Made by a program: the position numbers and the translations under genes
Notes under the pieces: model-generated
Database searches by the model: none
What the model was told of the DNA's origin: nothing
The model's input: the letters and a program-made list of their open reading frames with translations, nothing else
Shown here: positions 8,203 to 18,023 of the stretch, piece after piece
Layout of the letters: every line of letters begins with the position of its first letter
How positions within the stretch are numbered: the first letter of the stretch is position 1
Assembly: GCF_900114265.1 (NCBI RefSeq)
Contig: NZ_FPKV01000002.1
Span: 682,001-746,000, forward strand
From: Flaviramulus basaltis
GTDB lineage: Bacteria > Bacteroidota > Bacteroidia > Flavobacteriales > Flavobacteriaceae
Direction: 5' to 3'
DNA: 64,000 nucleotides

Positions 8203-11200
8203 ATGAAAAAACTTCTTATAAAAAAAAGAAGCCCTCATCAACAATTATTAAGATTTGATTTAAAGATGAAGCTTAGTGCATTATTTATTTTAGTAACTCT
8301 GTTTACATTACATGCCAACAATTCCTATTCTCAACGAACGAAAGTTTCTTTGAATTTAGATAATGTAACCGTAGAGCAGCTTATTGACGAAATTGAAAAC
8401 AAAACTGATTTTCGTTTTGTTTACAAAATTAAAGATGTAAACCTAAAACGGCTTATAACTTTAAAAGCAGATAAAGAGTTAATTACTTCTGTTTTAAATA
8501 AGGTTTTTCTAAACACAAATACATCATACAATGTATTAGATAAACAAGTGTTTTTAACAAAAAAGGAAGAATCTACTACACCAGAAGAAGAACCCAAAAA
8601 AGTAGGTTCAAACTCTAAAAACATATCACAAGGTTGGTCTGTAAAAGGAATCATTGTAGATAGCAATGCTGTTCCTTTACCTGGAGCTAGTATACTTGAA
8701 AAAGGAACTACTAATGGGGCTCAAGCTGATTTTGACGGTAATTTTTCTCTAGATGTTTCTAGTAAAAATGCCACTTTAATTATTTCTTATTTAGGGTACG
8801 CAACCAAAGAAGTTTTAATTGATGGGCAAACCACATTAAACGTTACTCTTATTGAAGATACAGCCACTCTAGATGAAGTTGTTATAATAGGCTATGGTTC
8901 TCTAAAACGAACAGATTTAACAGGTGCTGTATCCTCTGTTTCAGCTGAATCAATTGAGCAATCTATACCTACATCTATCGATCAAGTTTTACAAGGACGT
9001 GCTGCTGGTGTTCAAATTCAACAAAATAGTGGTGCTCCAGGGTCTACCTCTTCTATTAGAATTAGGGGTATATCATCTATAACGGGAACCAATGAACCTA
9101 TTTTTGTGATTGACGGAGTAATTATTAGCAACGAATCTACAGGAAATCAAAGTCCACTTTCAGGCATAAACCCATCAGATATAGTTTCTTTAGATATATT
9201 AAAAGATGCATCTGCAACAGCTATTTATGGTTCTAGAGCTGCCAACGGAGTTATAATGATAACTACTAAACGTGGAAAAAAGGGAGAATCTACTATAAAT
9301 TTTGACTCAAGTTTAGGTTGGCAGGAAATTCCAAAAAAGCTAAGCTTACTCAACCTTGAAGAATATGCTATTCATAGCAATACTCGTGCTGAGTTAAATA
9401 TAATTAATCAAAATGGTAATTTCATTAGACCAGATTTATTAGGAGAAGGTACAGATTGGCAAGATGAATTATTTGTTAAAGCCATGATACAGAACTATAA
9501 TCTTTCTTTTTCTGGAGGCAGTGACAAAACCACTTATTCTATGGGAATTGGTTATTTAGATCAAGAAGGTATCGCTTTTGGTTCATCTTTTGAAAGATTA
9601 ACTTTAAGAAGTGTTATAGATTCTCAAGTAAAAGATTATTTAAAGGCTGGAGTAAACCTAGCTTTTAATAATTCTAAGCAAATAACAACCGTATCAGATG
9701 GTGCACTTATACCAATAGCCTTAAGGCAAACACCTAATGTTGCTGTAAGAAATGCTGACGGAAATTTTGATGGTCCTGATACAAATGAATTTGTTCAAAA
9801 TAATCCTATAGGCTTAGCTAGTATTCAAGATAATCGTAATGAAGACGCTAGGATAAGAGCAAGTATTTATGCAGAGCTAACCTTTCTTAAAGGCTTTAAA
9901 TTTAAAACACAATACTCAGCAGATTATGGTTTTTCAAATGCTTATACTTTTAACCCGTCATATACTTTTGGACAGATAAATAGAATTCCAAGAGAATCAA
10001 GTCGAACAAAAGCCTACAGTAAATTCTATAACTTAACAAACCTTTTGTCTTATGATAATAATTTTGGTGTTCACAATATTAATGTTTTACTAGGGCAAGA
10101 ATATCAAGAACAGAGTTATGAGAATTTATATGGCTATAAAGCTGGTTTTTTAACAAATACTGCTAACGATTTAGTACTGGGTGATGATGCTACTGCTAGA
10201 ACAACTAATGGCAGACAAGCAAGTGCTATAAGCTCTTATTTTGGTAGAGTGTTTTATTCTTATGATGACAAATACTTATTAACAGGTACTTTACGCTATG
10301 ACGGATCGTCTAAATTTACTAAAGAAAATCGTTGGGGATTGTTTCCGTCTGCCGCGTTAGCTTGGAAAATTTCAAATGAAAATTTCTTAAAAGATAATGC
10401 CTCTATTAATGATTTAAAACTCCGTTTAGGTTGGGGTGTTGTTGGTAATCAAGATGTTCCAAATTATGCATATACCTCGCTTTATGGAGCATCAGCTACA
10501 AACCAAGGAACTGGCTTACTACCATCTAATACAGCTAATCCAGATTTAAAATGGGAAACTACCTACTCAAGCAATATAGGCTTTGATATAGGCCTTTTTA
10601 ACAATAGAATAAAACTTAGTGCAGATCTTTATTACAAAAAAACAGAGGATCTTTTATTAGACTTGGCATTACCTGCATATTCAGGTACTTCAGGAGTTGG
10701 TTCTACGTCTCCTCCTATCGTAAATATTGGTTCTCTTGAAAATAAAGGTATTGAGTTATCATTAAATACGTTAAATTCAGAAAGCGATGATTTCTCTTGG
10801 AGCTCTAACTTTGTTTTTTCTATTAACAAAAACAAAGTATTATCACTAAATTCTGAAAATGGTGTGTATGATCAAGACCTTAGAGAAGGGTCTGAAACAA
10901 CTATTGTAACTCGCACAGCTATTGGACAACCAATTGGTCAATTTTACGGTTATAAAGTAATAGGTCGTTTTGAAGATGCAACCGATTTTTATTATAAAAA
11001 TGAAGCTGGTGACATAGTACCTACACCAATACCAGAAGGTACCAACATTACATTAGACGAGATGTGGATAGGAGATTATATCTTTGAGGACATTAATAAA
11101 GATGGTGTTATTTCTCCACTAGATAGAACTTATATAGGTAACCCTGCAGCAGATTTTACTTTTGGTATAGGAAATACATTTACTTACCAAGGTTTTGATT

Positions 11201-11703
11201 TAAATATTTTTCTAACTGGATCTTATGGAAATGAAGTTGTTAATTACCAAAGACGCTTTTTAGAAAACCCTCGTGGTAACACAAACTTATTTAAATCTGC
11301 GCTTGGTTATGCTCAACTAGCATTAATTGATCCAAATGGTCCAAATGATTACAGAAATGTTCAAATTGTTGGAGGAGATCCTTATATGCCAAGAATTGCT
11401 CGTTCTTCAACTGCATCTACATCTAACTTCCGTTATAGCGATAGGTTTGTTGAAGATGGCTCTTATTTAAGAATTCAAAATATTTCATTTGGTTATAACC
11501 TTCCTAAATCGTTTGTGTCAAAACTTGGAATGGAAAATATTAAGATTTATAGCAATATGCAAAACGTATTTACTTTCACTAAGTATTCTGGTTACGACCC
11601 AGAAGTAGGCTCTATAAATCAAAATGTCCTTCTAACTGGTATAGACAATGCTAGGTATCCATCTCCTCAAATATATACAATAGGAATAAACGCCAAATTT
11701 TAA
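8203..11703 (+). CDS. SusC/RagA-type TonB-linked outer membrane transporter with STN domain
   Basis: Outer-membrane oligosaccharide importer of 1166 aa. In order: an extended signal peptide (to about residue 44, NNSYSQ); an STN secretin/TonB signalling domain (about 45-125); a carboxypeptidase-D regulatory-like beta domain (VKGIIVDSNAVPLPGASIL, about 148-230); the SusC signature and TonB plug (DEVVIIGYGSLKRTDLTGA onward, IFVIDGV, TAIYGSRAANGVIMITTK); then a 22-strand-type barrel ending in aromatic NAKF. The STN domain predicts signalling to the FecR protein encoded just upstream. SusD follows after 12 bases. The substrate is inferred to be xylan-derived from the GH10 enzyme in the same operon. 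Confidence 0.96.
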   Translation: MKKLLIKKRSPHQQLLRFDLKMKLSALFILVTLFTLHANNSYSQRTKVSLNLDNVTVEQLIDEIENKTDFRFVYKIKDVNLKRLITLKADKELITSVLNKVFLNTNTSYNVLDKQVFLTKKEESTTPEEEPKKVGSNSKNISQGWSVKGIIVDSNAVPLPGASILEKGTTNGAQADFDGNFSLDVSSKNATLIISYLGYATKEVLIDGQTTLNVTLIEDTATLDEVVIIGYGSLKRTDLTGAVSSVSAESIEQSIPTSIDQVLQGRAAGVQIQQNSGAPGSTSSIRIRGISSITGTNEPIFVIDGVIISNESTGNQSPLSGINPSDIVSLDILKDASATAIYGSRAANGVIMITTKRGKKGESTINFDSSLGWQEIPKKLSLLNLEEYAIHSNTRAELNIINQNGNFIRPDLLGEGTDWQDELFVKAMIQNYNLSFSGGSDKTTYSMGIGYLDQEGIAFGSSFERLTLRSVIDSQVKDYLKAGVNLAFNNSKQITTVSDGALIPIALRQTPNVAVRNADGNFDGPDTNEFVQNNPIGLASIQDNRNEDARIRASIYAELTFLKGFKFKTQYSADYGFSNAYTFNPSYTFGQINRIPRESSRTKAYSKFYNLTNLLSYDNNFGVHNINVLLGQEYQEQSYENLYGYKAGFLTNTANDLVLGDDATARTTNGRQASAISSYFGRVFYSYDDKYLLTGTLRYDGSSKFTKENRWGLFPSAALAWKISNENFLKDNASINDLKLRLGWGVVGNQDVPNYAYTSLYGASATNQGTGLLPSNTANPDLKWETTYSSNIGFDIGLFNNRIKLSADLYYKKTEDLLLDLALPAYSGTSGVGSTSPPIVNIGSLENKGIELSLNTLNSESDDFSWSSNFVFSINKNKVLSLNSENGVYDQDLREGSETTIVTRTAIGQPIGQFYGYKVIGRFEDATDFYYKNEAGDIVPTPIPEGTNITLDEMWIGDYIFEDINKDGVISPLDRTYIGNPAADFTFGIGNTFTYQGFDLNIFLTGSYGNEVVNYQRRFLENPRGNTNLFKSALGYAQLALIDPNGPNDYRNVQIVGGDPYMPRIARSSTASTSNFRYSDRFVEDGSYLRIQNISFGYNLPKSFVSKLGMENIKIYSNMQNVFTFTKYSGYDPEVGSINQNVLLTGIDNARYPSPQIYTIGINAKF

Positions 11704-11715
11704 AAAAAATATCTT

Positions 11716-13350
11716 ATGAAAACTAAAAAATATATACATCATTTTCTTTTTGTAGGGCTATTTATTAGCTTGTTTAATTGTAGTGACAATTTAGATATAG
11801 CTCCTTCAGATCAAATTGCAAAAGAAAATTTCTTTAAATCTGAAGACGACTTTCTAGCGGCAACAGGACCTTTATACAATAGAGTATGGTTTTCTTTTAA
11901 TGATAAGTTTTACTTTGGATTAGGAGACGGACGTTCAAACAACTTATATGCTCCTTTTTCGGATTATATTTTCCCTTTCACAGATTTAACTGAAACTGGG
12001 TTAACAGGGCCTTTAGTAGAGGCATGGGGTTCTTTTTATGTTGCTATTCAGCAATCTAATTTAGCTATTATTGGTATAACTGAAAGTGAGGTTGATGAAG
12101 AGATTAAAAAGCAATATATAGCTGAAACTCGATTTATGAGAGGTACTGCTTATTGGTATTTAGCTTCTTTATGGGGTGATGCTATCATTTCTACAGATCC
12201 CTCAGAATTAATAAATAACCCAATTGTAAATAAAAGTCCAAGAGAAGATGTTTATGAATTTGCAATTCGTGATCTTGAATATGCTGCTAAATATCTTCCC
12301 GAAGAACCAAAACAGGATGGAAGGGTGACTAAATATAGTGCCTTTGGTATGTTATCTCGCCTATATTTATCCTATGCTGGTTTAAGTGATAATCCTAATA
12401 GTGGAACAAGAAATGAAGCCCTGCTAGACTTAGCTATTAAAGCGGCAGATAAGGCCATTACAGAAGGTCCTTATCTTTTAATGGACAACTATGCCGATTT
12501 GTTTACTATTGAGCAGAATAACAACCCAGAATCAATGTTTGCGCTTCAATGGGTACCTAATGGAGGTTATGGAGTTGGAAATTCACAGCAAGCATTTTTT
12601 GCTTTAGGTTCTGAAATCACAGGAGATGATGCCGCTTACGGCTTTTATACAAGAGCCTCTTATGATGTTTTACAAGAATATGAAACTAATGATTTACGAC
12701 GTAAAGCAACTTGGATGGCAGATGGTGATTTCTACCCAGAAATAAGTAAATTAAATGGAGGATACACCGTAGATCATGAAAACACCTATGTAAATGTTAA
12801 AAAAGGTGTGGTAGGTTCAACTAAAGATAATTCTAAAATTACTACACAAAATTCAGGGTTAAATACTTACATGCTAAGGCTAGGTGAAGTTTATTTAAAC
12901 TATGCTGAAGCTGTTTTAGGAAACAACACAACCACTTCTGATGCAACTGCGCTAACCTATATCAATGCGCTTCGTACAAGAGCTGGTGTAGATATATTGA
13001 CTAGCATAACCTATCAAGATATTTTGCATGAAAGAAGAGTAGAGTTATGTATGGAAGGGCAATTCTGGTATGATTTGGTTCGTAGATCATATTATAAACA
13101 GCAAGAAACTATTAATTATATAATAGCACAAGACAGAGATTTGGTTATACCATTTACGTATAATGCGGAAACTAACGAAGTTTCAAACGACGAAACTCGC
13201 GATGTTACCTCGCAGGCACTTGGAACTATTGATGAAAGTATCTTTCTTTTGCCTTATCCTGAATCAGAAGTGGTTCAAAACCCGCTTTTAGCTCAACCTC
13301 CTGTATCATATGAATTTACTGAGGAAAGAATAACAGACTTATTTCAATAA
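11716..13350 (+). CDS. RagB/SusD-family surface glycan-binding lipoprotein
   Basis: Outer-membrane lipoprotein of 544 aa that forms the lid on the SusC pore and captures oligosaccharides. A signal peptide with lipobox Cys (GLFISLFNCSDNLDIAP) is followed by the SusD helical repeats (AETRFMRGTAYWYLASLWGD, DLEYAAKYLPEEPKQDGRVTKYSA) and the conserved C-terminal region (ILHERRVELCMEGQFWYDLVR). It begins 12 bases after susC and precedes the surface glycan-binding protein by 34 bases, so it is surely co-transcribed. Confidence 0.95.
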   Translation: MKTKKYIHHFLFVGLFISLFNCSDNLDIAPSDQIAKENFFKSEDDFLAATGPLYNRVWFSFNDKFYFGLGDGRSNNLYAPFSDYIFPFTDLTETGLTGPLVEAWGSFYVAIQQSNLAIIGITESEVDEEIKKQYIAETRFMRGTAYWYLASLWGDAIISTDPSELINNPIVNKSPREDVYEFAIRDLEYAAKYLPEEPKQDGRVTKYSAFGMLSRLYLSYAGLSDNPNSGTRNEALLDLAIKAADKAITEGPYLLMDNYADLFTIEQNNNPESMFALQWVPNGGYGVGNSQQAFFALGSEITGDDAAYGFYTRASYDVLQEYETNDLRRKATWMADGDFYPEISKLNGGYTVDHENTYVNVKKGVVGSTKDNSKITTQNSGLNTYMLRLGEVYLNYAEAVLGNNTTTSDATALTYINALRTRAGVDILTSITYQDILHERRVELCMEGQFWYDLVRRSYYKQQETINYIIAQDRDLVIPFTYNAETNEVSNDETRDVTSQALGTIDESIFLLPYPESEVVQNPLLAQPPVSYEFTEERITDLFQ

Positions 13351-13384
13351 TCCAAATATTAAAAAATTTAAATAACAGATTAAT

Positions 13385-14749
13385 ATGAAAAAATATATAT
13401 TAAATAAAAATTCTTGGAGATATTTTTCTCTTTTGAGTTTCATGTTTATAACAATACTATTTGTGAGTTGTGAGGATGATACATCTGTAGGTGGCGAAAT
13501 AACAATTAATAAAGTGTTTTTAGAAGATGTTAACTCAACAGTACAAGATAGAGAAGTTTCATTTGTTCGTTTATTTCAGTTAATACGCATTGAAGGCTCT
13601 GGTTTTACTGGTCTTAAAAAGGTTTATATTAATGGTTTTGACACCTTTTTTAACGTTGCATATGTTTCTGATAATTCAATGATTATTCGTGTTTCTGACG
13701 ACACACCTACTACTGATGCCGAAGAAAGCGTTAGAAACACTATCCGCTTCGTAAATGATAATTTTGAAACGATTTTTTCATTTGAAGTTCGCGCAGCAGC
13801 ACCAACTATAACGAACATTTCTAATACATTACCTAACTCAGGAGAAGAAATAACAGTATATGGTACAGGCTTATTAGAAGTAACTAAGGTTATCTTTCCG
13901 GGTAATGTAGAAGTAACTACTGGGATTACTTTTGATGAAGAAGATGGTGAATTTTTCACAGTAACTGTACCTAGTGGTGTTTCTGATGATGGCGGATCCA
14001 TACTTATTGAAACGCCAAATGGAGGTGCATACTCTCCAGCATATTTCAATTTTAAACCAGGATTATTATTGAATTTTGATGGTGCTGGTACGCTTGGAGA
14101 ATTTGGTGATACGATCACTCAAGATGAGTTACAATCTACTTCTATTGGTGAAGGAAACGTATCTCAAGGAAATTACGTGTATCATGGACCTACAGATAGC
14201 GAACCTTTTGCTGCAGGTACAAACCGTGATTCTGAAGTATTTACATCAGGTGGTGAAAGTTGGAGAACTCAATTTGCAACAACTATACCTCCAACTACAC
14301 CGTTAGATGAAGTTGGTTTTCAATTTGATGTTTTTGTACCAGAACCTTGGGAAGGATCAGGTTTCTTACAAATCCTTCTTATCAATAATTTTAATGGGGG
14401 AGAATGGACTGGAGGAACTTATAACTATGTCCCATGGATTGTAGATGGTGAAGTGGAAGCTTTTCAAACTACAGGATGGACAACAGTTACAATCCCTTTC
14501 ACAGATTTTTATAGTTTTTCTGATAGTGATACTGAGTTCACTTTTGAAGATGTATTAGCCCTAAGAGAAGGCGCTACATATAAAAACTTTGGCTTTTTCT
14601 TTAATAATACAGATGTCCTTTTAAGTAATGTAACTGGAGGTCCTAGTGATGTAGAATTTCCATCTTCAGCAACTTCTGTTAGTATTTATACTGATAATTG
14701 GAGAATTGTATCGTTAGAAGTACCAACTTTAAGTGATTTTCCTGAATAA
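13385..14749 (+). CDS. Surface glycan-binding lipoprotein with IPT/TIG domain (SusE/SGBP position)
   Basis: Lipoprotein of 454 aa (ITILFVSCEDDTSVGG lipobox). The N-terminal half contains Ig-like folds, one an IPT/TIG domain at about 138-222 (PTITNISNTLPNSGEEITVYG). The C-terminal part (about 225-454) is rich in Trp and Phe (SGFLQILLINNFNGGEWTGG) and matches the general shape of the SGBP-B glycan-binding domains found third in xylan and xyloglucan loci. It sits between susD and the xylanase, so xylan binding at the cell surface is the likely role. Specificity is not provable from sequence. Confidence 0.82.
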   Translation: MKKYILNKNSWRYFSLLSFMFITILFVSCEDDTSVGGEITINKVFLEDVNSTVQDREVSFVRLFQLIRIEGSGFTGLKKVYINGFDTFFNVAYVSDNSMIIRVSDDTPTTDAEESVRNTIRFVNDNFETIFSFEVRAAAPTITNISNTLPNSGEEITVYGTGLLEVTKVIFPGNVEVTTGITFDEEDGEFFTVTVPSGVSDDGGSILIETPNGGAYSPAYFNFKPGLLLNFDGAGTLGEFGDTITQDELQSTSIGEGNVSQGNYVYHGPTDSEPFAAGTNRDSEVFTSGGESWRTQFATTIPPTTPLDEVGFQFDVFVPEPWEGSGFLQILLINNFNGGEWTGGTYNYVPWIVDGEVEAFQTTGWTTVTIPFTDFYSFSDSDTEFTFEDVLALREGATYKNFGFFFNNTDVLLSNVTGGPSDVEFPSSATSVSIYTDNWRIVSLEVPTLSDFPE

Positions 14750-14800
14750 ATTAGAGATATGTTGACAATTTCAGAAGTATTATTAATTAAAAAAAAAGAT

Positions 14801-16987
14801 ATGAAACTTAAAAAATTAATATTCACATTTGCCCTCGCATCTGCACTATTTTCGTGCGATGATTCTATAATGGAATGGAAAGAAACAGCCGATGAAAATA
14901 AAATAACTACGGCAGAATTACCTTTAGAACTAGCTGAAAAAATTGAACGGTATGAAGCTTTAAACACTTACACAGACTTTATTCTGGGAGATGGAGTAAG
15001 TATAGACTTCTATTTAAACAATGAAGCCTATCGTAATATAACAAATGAAAATTTTGATGATGTTACAGCAGGTTACGCCATGAAACATGGCCCTATGGTT
15101 ACTGCAGATGGAAGCTTAAACTTTACAAATGTAGATGCCTTTATCGCTAAAACAAAAGAAGCTGGATTATCAGTATTTGGACATACTTTAGCTTGGCATC
15201 AAAATAATAATGCTAGTTATTTAAATGGCTTAATTGCTCCAACAGTAATTCCTGGATCCAGCGGTTCAAACTCTCTTGATCTGTCTGGTTTAAAAGATGC
15301 TTCTCTTGATGGTTGGGCAGGAAATTGGAATACGGCAATTTCTATAGTAGAAGGAGAAGGTTTATCTAACACTTCACAAGCAATACAAATGATTGCAGAT
15401 GGAACAGCAAACCCATGGGAATTACAACTAGGAACACCAGCAATACCAATTGTAAGTGAACATAGTTATGAAGTTTCTTTTTATATCAAATCCGATCAAG
15501 CTGGACAAGGACGTATTTCTTTTGATGCTAATTTAGTAAATCAATATCCATGGGTGGATTGGTATAGTAATGGGAGTGGCACAGAATCATTTGCTACTAC
15601 TTCAGAATGGCAACAAGTTAAATTTACTTTAGCTGCAGCAGATTTTCAACCTACCGCTACAACTTTCATGTTTAATTTCGATTTAGGCTATTTATCTGGT
15701 GTAACGTATTTAATTGATGTAAATACTATTTCTGTAGTAGATTTGGATGCAGAACCTTCATTCGTAAATATTATCACTAATGGAGATTTTGAAGATGGCA
15801 CTATAAATCCTTGGTCTGGTTATGGAAATGATTCTTCCAGAACAATATCGGCAGATGGAGAAGGATATGGAGGCACTGGTTATGCTATGGTATTAACTAA
15901 CCCAACTGAGGCTCAATCATATGAAGCACAACAAGTATATGCTTTTGATGCTCCTTTAGAATCTGGAACAGAATATACTTTTAGTTTCTTTGTAAAATCT
16001 ACTTCTCCAGCAACGCTACAAGTTGAACTTCAAAATGAAAGCTATGGTGGCGATTATTCAGGTGGAATAGTTGTAGGTAATACTTGGTCTCTAGTAACTA
16101 GAACAATTACGCCTTCTACTGATGATAAAATTAGATTTATTTTTGATTTTGGTGAATCGGCTACAACCTATTACATCGATGATATAATATTATCTTCTGG
16201 AGAAGTTGAAACAGCATCGGAGCCTACCATTGTTGAAAAAACAGAAGAGGAGAAAGCTGAAATTATAGGTGATGCCTTGGAAAGTTGGATTTCTCAAATG
16301 GTTGGTCACTATAAAAATGATGTGCATGCCTGGGATGTGGTTAACGAGCCAATGAAAGAAGGTGGATCATTAAGAGATGGTAATATAGCTGAATTGGCAG
16401 ATGATGAATTTTATTGGGTTAAATATCTTGGTCAAGATTATGCTGTAACCGCTTTTAAACTAGCTAGACAATATGGAAATCCGGACGATGTGCTTTTTAT
16501 TAATGATTATAATTTAGAATCTAGTTTAGCTAAATGTGATGGATTAATAGAATATGCCAATTATATTGAGAGCCAAGGAGCCACTGTTGATGGAATAGGA
16601 ACTCAAATGCATATTTCTTCTACTAGTGACAGAGATAACATTGTTGAGATGTTTAAAAAACTAGCTGCTAGTGGAAAGCTAATTAAAATTTCTGAGTTAG
16701 ATGTTAGACTTGGAACAAATGCACCAACAAATGACCAATTAGCGGAACAATCAGACATGTACAAGTTTGTTATAGATATGTACAAAGAGCATATTCCTGT
16801 ATCTCAACAATACGGAATAACCATTTGGGGTATTTCTGATAGTGTAGAAGAACACGAATTTTGGCTACCAGACGAATCTCCTTGTTTATGGGATGCAGAT
16901 TACAACCGTAAGCATGCATATAAAGGTGCTGCAGATGGTTTTGCAGGTCGTGATGTGAGTGAAGATTTCACTGGAGAACTTAACTAA
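14801..16987 (+). CDS. Endo-1,4-beta-xylanase, GH10, with two CBM4/9-like modules inserted in the catalytic domain
   Basis: Lipoprotein xylanase of 728 aa. I use ATG 14801 because it begins a good lipoprotein signal (MKLKKLIFTFALASALFSCDD); ATG 14759 adds 14 polar residues. The GH10 barrel starts at about 50-155 (NFTNVDAF, VFGHTLAWHQNN, the third strand). It is interrupted by two beta-sandwich modules (about 160-322 and 325-470; the second starts NGDFEDGTINPW), then resumes. The acid/base is E516 in WDVVNEPM and the nucleophile E632 in KISELDVRL. This split GH10-CBM layout is known in Bacteroidota xylan loci. It is the only glycoside hydrolase here. A strong terminator follows at 17015. Confidence 0.94.
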   Translation: MKLKKLIFTFALASALFSCDDSIMEWKETADENKITTAELPLELAEKIERYEALNTYTDFILGDGVSIDFYLNNEAYRNITNENFDDVTAGYAMKHGPMVTADGSLNFTNVDAFIAKTKEAGLSVFGHTLAWHQNNNASYLNGLIAPTVIPGSSGSNSLDLSGLKDASLDGWAGNWNTAISIVEGEGLSNTSQAIQMIADGTANPWELQLGTPAIPIVSEHSYEVSFYIKSDQAGQGRISFDANLVNQYPWVDWYSNGSGTESFATTSEWQQVKFTLAAADFQPTATTFMFNFDLGYLSGVTYLIDVNTISVVDLDAEPSFVNIITNGDFEDGTINPWSGYGNDSSRTISADGEGYGGTGYAMVLTNPTEAQSYEAQQVYAFDAPLESGTEYTFSFFVKSTSPATLQVELQNESYGGDYSGGIVVGNTWSLVTRTITPSTDDKIRFIFDFGESATTYYIDDIILSSGEVETASEPTIVEKTEEEKAEIIGDALESWISQMVGHYKNDVHAWDVVNEPMKEGGSLRDGNIAELADDEFYWVKYLGQDYAVTAFKLARQYGNPDDVLFINDYNLESSLAKCDGLIEYANYIESQGATVDGIGTQMHISSTSDRDNIVEMFKKLAASGKLIKISELDVRLGTNAPTNDQLAEQSDMYKFVIDMYKEHIPVSQQYGITIWGISDSVEEHEFWLPDESPCLWDADYNRKHAYKGAADGFAGRDVSEDFTGELN

Positions 16988-17014
16988 CCTCCAACTTTTA
17001 AAAGTTATATATTT

Positions 17015-17067
17015 AATCCCTTACAGCTAATTTTCATTTTCATGATTAGTAGCTGTAAGGGATTTTT
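17015..17067 (+). terminator. Terminator of the xylan operon
   Basis: A perfect 15-bp stem (17015-17029 with 17050-17064, AATCCCTTACAGCTA and its complement) with a 20-base loop is followed by a short T-run. Confidence 0.8.
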
Positions 17068-17725
17068 CTATAATAAAGTATAGATGAAAATCTTGAAACA
17101 TCATTAATATTTTTACCTGAATTATTTTTATCCTCTCCTCTAATAATTACAGTCTCTATTATATTTTTTAATTCTATTCTCTTTTTAACTATTTTGATAA
17201 AAACTTTACTCAGCCACTTCAAATTAAAAGAAACTCATATTTACCTTTAAGGTAAATTAAAATCTTAGTCATAAAATCCTATTGTGTGATATTGTAGTAA
17301 AATAAGATAACAGATACTTAAGTTTATTCTTTTCTAATATTTTTTCTCAAAAACATACATAAAAAACAATTTAATAGCTTACTCATATCTTTAAATTATT
17401 AGTTAAAAATCTTTCTATTAAAAAGATAAAACACACAAAAAACTACAATTAGAAAATGAAAGCTCCCTTGGTTTAAAAAAAATACATAAAAAATGCCTTA
17501 TAATTGTTACAAAATGAAATTAAATATAACTTTTAATTTAAAATTTAAAACTTCAATAAAGCGATTCACTTAAATATTAAAAGCAATACTATTTTTTTAC
17601 TTACAAATTAGCATTCAAAATTATAGATTTTAATAAAAACGTTTGGTAGGAATATTGGTTAATATATATCTTCAAAAAACATTACCTAATCAGTCTGTTT
17701 TTTTAACCCTATAAAACCAAAAATT
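17068..17725. other. Non-coding AT-rich gap
   Basis: About 660 bases with stop codons in all frames, no convincing start plus reading frame, no tRNA-like fold and no CRP-type dyad. I see only AT-rich sequence with homopolymer runs between the xylan operon terminator and the two small genes at 17726-18004. Confidence 0.6.
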
Positions 17726-17785
17726 ATGATAACACTTGCCAAACTTTTAATTGATATAATTTTATTTATTATTTCATTAATATGA
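17726..17785 (+). CDS. Possible 19-aa hydrophobic micropeptide
   Basis: ATG 17726 opens a 19-codon frame (MITLAKLLIDIILFIISLI) that would form a single membrane helix. It is followed at once by a hairpin with a T-run (17795-17832). Upstream is only AT-rich sequence and no certain promoter. A start, a hydrophobic helix and a terminator are compatible with a small membrane peptide, but random AT-rich DNA readily encodes Ile/Leu-rich strings, so I hold this loosely. Confidence 0.2.
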   Translation: MITLAKLLIDIILFIISLI

Positions 17786-17794
17786 ATTAACTAC

Positions 17795-17832
17795 TAGTAA
17801 AACTTAGTCTAGAATAAGTTTTACTATTTTTG
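17795..17832 (+). terminator. Hairpin with T-run; its tail also reads as a -7 box
   Basis: TAGTAAAACTTA (17795-17806) pairs perfectly with TAAGTTTTACTA (17815-17826) and is followed by T5. The tail reads TATTTTTG at 17825-17832, a perfect TAnnTTTG box 19 bases before the GTG of the next small gene. It may therefore serve as a terminator, as a promoter, or both. Confidence 0.5.
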
Positions 17833-17851
17833 TATTAAGAAACATATTAAA

Positions 17852-18004
17852 GTGAAAAAACAAGTTTTCAAATTTTTAGCTAAGGTTAACAAAACAATCT
17901 TACCTAGTTACTCAAAAAAACAATTAGATTTATCAAAAGCAACCAAACTACAATTAGCCATTATTGGTTGGCGTTTGTACATAACAAAAAATGCTTTGGA
18001 TTAA
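17852..18004 (+). CDS. Conserved small flavobacterial protein, 50 aa
   Basis: GTG 17852 opens a 50-codon frame (start MKKQVFKFLAKVNKTILP). It is basic at the N-terminus and contains LQLAIIGWRLYI, a short amphipathic or membrane-associated segment. I recognise the pattern (KxLAKxNKxxLPSYSKKxLDLxKAxKxQxAIIGWRxYxTxxALD) as a small protein widespread in Flavobacteriaceae, sometimes labelled SsrA-binding protein in databases; it has no SmpB fold. A -7-like box TATTTTTG precedes it. The function is unknown. Confidence 0.7.
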   Translation: MKKQVFKFLAKVNKTILPSYSKKQLDLSKATKLQLAIIGWRLYITKNALD

Positions 18005-18023
18005 TATTTACAATTTTAATAAG

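Noticed and set aside
13624-14118. Antisense frame of 164 codons within the glycan-binding protein gene
   Set aside because: It mirrors the codon pattern of the sense gene and has no family-like sequence; it is a shadow frame, like many others on the opposite strand of long genes.
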